Under the pieces are notes generated by a model that saw only the letters and a program-made list of their open reading frames with translations, did not search any database and had not been told where the DNA came from. This document shows positions 60,604 to 64,000 of a stretch of 64,000 bases of DNA, in pieces. Made by a program: the position numbers and the translations under genes. Numbering within the stretch: position 1 is the first letter of the stretch; each line of letters starts with the position of its first letter. This DNA is from Aporrectodea caliginosa (taxonomy: Eukaryota; Annelida; Clitellata; Crassiclitellata; Lumbricidae): positions 1,454,788 through 1,518,787 of the forward strand of contig JACEVL010000155.1 in the NCBI GenBank assembly GCA_020284085.1, in the 5' to 3' direction.

Positions 60604-62184
60604 AAGTACAGGCCTATTTTCTTAACAACAGCAATGCACCGAGCCTTAAATTCAACTTTTATTATTTTATATGGGTTGGTATGATATAATATAACATTCT
60701 GCGTATGTTTATTATTGCCGAATTTGTGATAATTGAACTGACGACATACGATATCATCGTGAAGAGTGCCTATTTTGATGGCTAGCGACCTCGTTGACAG
60801 CAACGACATAATCGAGATCTGCATCAGTTGCCTAATAGGCTAATAAACAGCTGCATGGTTCCGGTTTTTGTTTAATTCGAGCACGCTGCTTAGTTGTTTT
60901 ATAAAAAATAAAAAATAATTTACTGTATAACTTCATGCTGCTTAACGTTACGGTAGCCTATAGCTATTTGCAGTTCGTCATGTTTTGTTCTGCAATAGTG
61001 TCCGTCCCAACCGTTTTTTTAAGTGGTGGTGACAGTCAATAAACCACTTGTGGCCATGTGGTGGAAATTTTTTGCGACTTGACATTGTCATTTTTTAACA
61101 AATTCAAGCGACGACAATTATTATTAACGGGGTAATATAGGGCCTACTTAACTGTCGCATTGCTAATATATATAACATGTCAGATTCACGTTAACATCAT
61201 TTATTGTTTTATATGGCATGATATTTGTTGACGTCATTCATCGATCGTGTGACGGATAAAGCATATGCATAGTTGCATACTGAATTCGTATATGTGGGAA
61301 GGGGAGAGGAAAAGGATGGGAAGAAAGAGGAAGGCTCGAGGGATTGCATGGTCACCACCATTCGGGGGAGTTAAGCCCTTGAATCGTGTGGTGAAACGGT
61401 GTCGAGACAGATATAGATAGCCTATAGGTTAATTAACAGCAATTGTGGGTTCAATTAATTAAGTGTCTAGCTGTCATGATCGATTAGCCATCCTGATCCC
61501 TCGGATTCTGACCTGGAAGTTGGAACCGTTCGAAGATGAACCAGAACCGATCGAGCTCTCGAGGAATTATAAGGCCTATAGGCTATTATATAGCGGCGCA
61601 ATATTGTGAACGCTAAGAAATTTCGGAAATTTACAGTAACAAACCTGCATCTACGTAGGCCTATACGGCAATTGCGTGCTGCAGGCCTAATCGTAAATAA
61701 CAAAATTAACCCGTTCATGCTGTTGCACGTAGGGTCCATAGGCTATGGATTCTGAAAGAATTCGCTCAAACAGACGCATTGTTTATTTTGCGCAAATCTT
61801 GTTTATATATATAGCCTCATTGTAATTTATCGGTCCGTATACGCCTACGTACGTATACAAGCATGCGTACAGCTGCACATTAGCCTACATTACAGCGAAC
61901 ATAGGGGCCATTAATACTTCCGTGATATAGGGCCTACTTCCGCGATAATAATGCAGTAGGCCTATTTTGTGACTCGAGCACGTACGTACGTTCTCAAGTT
62001 CAATGAGTAGGCCTAGTTTCAGTTTAACGACCCTGTGTGATAACCAATATCATTTTAATTAGCGTCGCCCTCCTCCTTCATCCAGGCTTGAGACTGACAC
62101 TGCCAGAGTAGGCCTATATGTAGGCCCTATAGGCCTACCAGCAGTAGCGGACGGAGTTCAATACAGTCAAAATACGAATTCTTT
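60604..62184. other. Intergenic stretch rich in TAGGCCTA, no gene recognised
   Basis: No convincing coding exon or RNA gene was found. The stretch is denser in CpG and in TAGGCCTA-like palindromes than the rest of the window. It could hold the 5' flank of a gene further right. Confidence 0.6.
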
Positions 62185-63328
62185 ATAGTCCCCAGTATTC
62201 TTAACTCGCTTAAATCTGAACCTTATGTTCGCCTTATTTCTCTAGATTTCTCCAAGGCCTTTGATACAGTCAGGCACTCTTACTTGGCCGATCAACTGGC
62301 CTCTCTACCTATACCTGTTAATATCTTCAACTGGATTCTCTCCCTCTTGAGCAATCGTAGTCATTGTACCAAGTTCCGCGGCGTGATCTCTTCCTTGGCT
62401 CACATCAATGCTAGTATAATACAGGGTTCTCGCATGGGCCCAGCAAACTTCTTAGTGGCCATCTCTGGTCTTAAACCTCTCCACAGCTTCAATTATATCT
62501 TCAAGTATGCTGATGATTGCTATCTTTTGATCTTGGCTTCAAATATTTCCACCACGGATGCAGAATTAGATCACATTAGTGCCTGGGCTCGCAAATGTAA
62601 TCTCCACCTAAACCATTCTAAATCTAACGAAATTATCTTGACCAGACCAAATGTGAATCTTGAACAAGGTCCTCCAATTATACGTGGCATAAAAAGGGTC
62701 ACATCCCTGAATATATTGGGTATCGAGATTTCCGCAAAGCTCGGTTTTTCCTCCCATATCCAAAAGATTTGTGTACGGGCCAAGCAATCTCTCCACGCCC
62801 ATCGTATTTTAATCTCGCATGGGCTCTTGGGAGTCAGGTTATATGATGTGGTCCGGTCCACCACTGTCAACCGAATGCTTTATTGTTCCCAAGTGTGGTG
62901 GGGCTTTGCTAGCAAACAGGAACGTGACTCTCTAAGTGCTGTGGTCCGCAAGCTGGTACGCTTTGGCTTCCTACCAAAATCTTTCCCCACTTTCGAGGAA
63001 CTCTGTAAAAAAGCCGACCATGACCTTTTTAGAAATATCTTAAATAATCCCGGACATATTCTTCATTACCTACTACCCCCTGTCCTATATACTGGTCACG
63101 ATTTGCGCCCACGCTCACATAACCGTGTTCTTTCTAGATTTGATTCCCTCACCAGGCGTGGTTTCCTGGCTAGGATGTTGTACAGCTAAGCCATAATATA
63201 TAGTGTTTTTTTAGTTTACTATTTACTAACTTTTTCGCTACTATTTGATAACTTTGTATAACTTTGTATGTACAGCGCCGTGCGTTTGCCAGCGTTTAAT
63301 AAAGAACACACTTACTTACTTACTTACA
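62185..63328 (+). mobile_element. Jockey/CR1-group non-LTR retrotransposon, copy 2, (TTAC)n tail
   Basis: Same family as the copy at 27-28.3 kb but more severely 5'-truncated and with an open frame (62284-63189). It encodes LISLDFSKAFDTVRHSYLAD, INASIIQGSRMGPANFLVAI, the catalytic FKYADDCYLLILA, WARKCNLHLNHSKSNEIILT and ends LTRRGFLARMLYS. Usual QGS.LGP and YADD motifs are present, but the fingers domain and endonuclease are absent, so it cannot move by itself. AATAAAG and three CTTA units close the 3' end. Confidence 0.9.
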
Positions 63329-63339
63329 GGTAGCACAGC

Positions 63340-63600
63340 AACGTTAATAAAACGTTGATAGAAGGTTTGCGTACACGTTTGTTTAACGTTTGATTACTAC
63401 GTTCTTATAACGTATTTTTGGCCGTTCTTTTTACGTTGATAAAACGACTACATGCAAACGTTAAAGTAACGTTACGTCAACGATAATATAACGTTAATAA
63501 AACGTTGCTGCGACGATTCTTTTACGTTATATTAACGTTTGATCAAGACGTTTATTAAACGTTGTTTTGTCAGGTGTATTTATACGTTTATAAAACGATT
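63340..63600. repeat. ACGTT-dense block
   Basis: Fifteen ACGTT pentamers occur in about 250 bases, many paired 12 or 14 bases apart (AACGTTAATAAAACGTT twice). CAGCAACGTT near the left is matched by AACGTTGCTG further right. It directly follows the retrotransposon tail. A TIR element remnant is possible but no clear ends are seen. Confidence 0.75.
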
Positions 63601-63744
63601 GCGCCATGGGACGTGTGCTGTAACCAATGTAGCGAACTGGGCCATAGATAGTTTTGGAGGATTTAATACCACTATGTGTTAAGCATGAACCAGAAGCATG
63701 TGAATGACCTTGCACTTTAATATGCTTTTCTGATTAAATTGGAG

Positions 63745-63962
63745 GACGTGCATACTGTACCTTCAAACTCTCGACCTAAACGACACCCACCTTAGCAGCT
63801 ACTCTGACCCCTCTGATCCTCTGGAAACCAGACTCTGACCGCCCTCGGACTACTCTTTTGGACAACCCTTCTGACTAGACGCAGTGCTCGTGAATAAGCT
63901 GGTGCCCTGCGCTTGGCTTTCGAGTGGCGCTTTAGAAGTTTTGAGATTACGATTACGATTAC
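63745..63962 (+). mobile_element. CR1-like 3' end
   Basis: The 3' region carries GTGAATAAGCTGGTGCCCTG, GAGTGGCGCTTTAGAAG and a GATTAC repeat tail, matching the CR1-like end at 2,110-2,185. Only the untranslated end is present. Confidence 0.75.
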
Positions 63963-64000
63963 TGTTAGCCTGTTAACACTGATAGTGTTATTTGTTTTCT

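Noticed and set aside
1..64000. CRISPR arrays, bacterial operons, rRNA genes or a viral genome
   Set aside because: The sequence is intron-rich animal DNA; no direct-repeat/spacer array, rRNA or viral gene set was seen.

Overview
The window is nuclear DNA of an animal: AT-rich, intron-rich, with two conserved single-copy-type genes whose exons carry GT/AG splice signals and consistent phases. The repeat mixture (CR1-like, Jockey-group and RTE/BovB-like retrotransposons, many TIR elements and GGCGCTATATAAAT-tailed repeats) suggests a marine invertebrate, perhaps a deuterostome. That identification is an inference, not a proof.

Layout, all host genes on the minus strand. (1) About 1-26,761: NEMF (Rqc2/NFACT), read as 31 phase-consistent exons. 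Only the last part of the final exon is off the left edge. (2) 26,980-28,297: a truncated non-LTR retrotransposon in the intergenic gap. (3) 28,964-54,951: macoilin (MACO1/TMEM57), 11 of an expected 12 coding exons found; the exon between 39,240 and 46,279 was not located. (4) 55,214-60,603: a complete-looking DNA transposon about 260 bp upstream of the macoilin start codon. It has 28-bp perfect terminal inverted repeats, a 4-bp target duplication and a two-exon gene for a large DDE-like protein with a long repeat region. (5) 60,604-64,000: a stretch rich in TAGGCCTA, a second copy of the retrotransposon of region 2, an ACGTT-dense block and a CR1 3' end.

NEMF and macoilin are ordinary cellular genes (ribosome quality control; an ER/neuronal membrane protein) lying head to tail. 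Their introns hold most of the mobile DNA: a PIF/Harbinger-like MITE with a perfect hairpin, a 1.1-kb TIR element, a MITE with a 9-bp target duplication and an internal satellite, a TIR element with an internal degenerate satellite, an internally deleted mariner that keeps its DNA-binding domain, and four copies of a tiny (about 71 bp) TTAA-ended palindromic element. The best candidate for something undescribed is the 5.4-kb transposon at 55,214-60,603.
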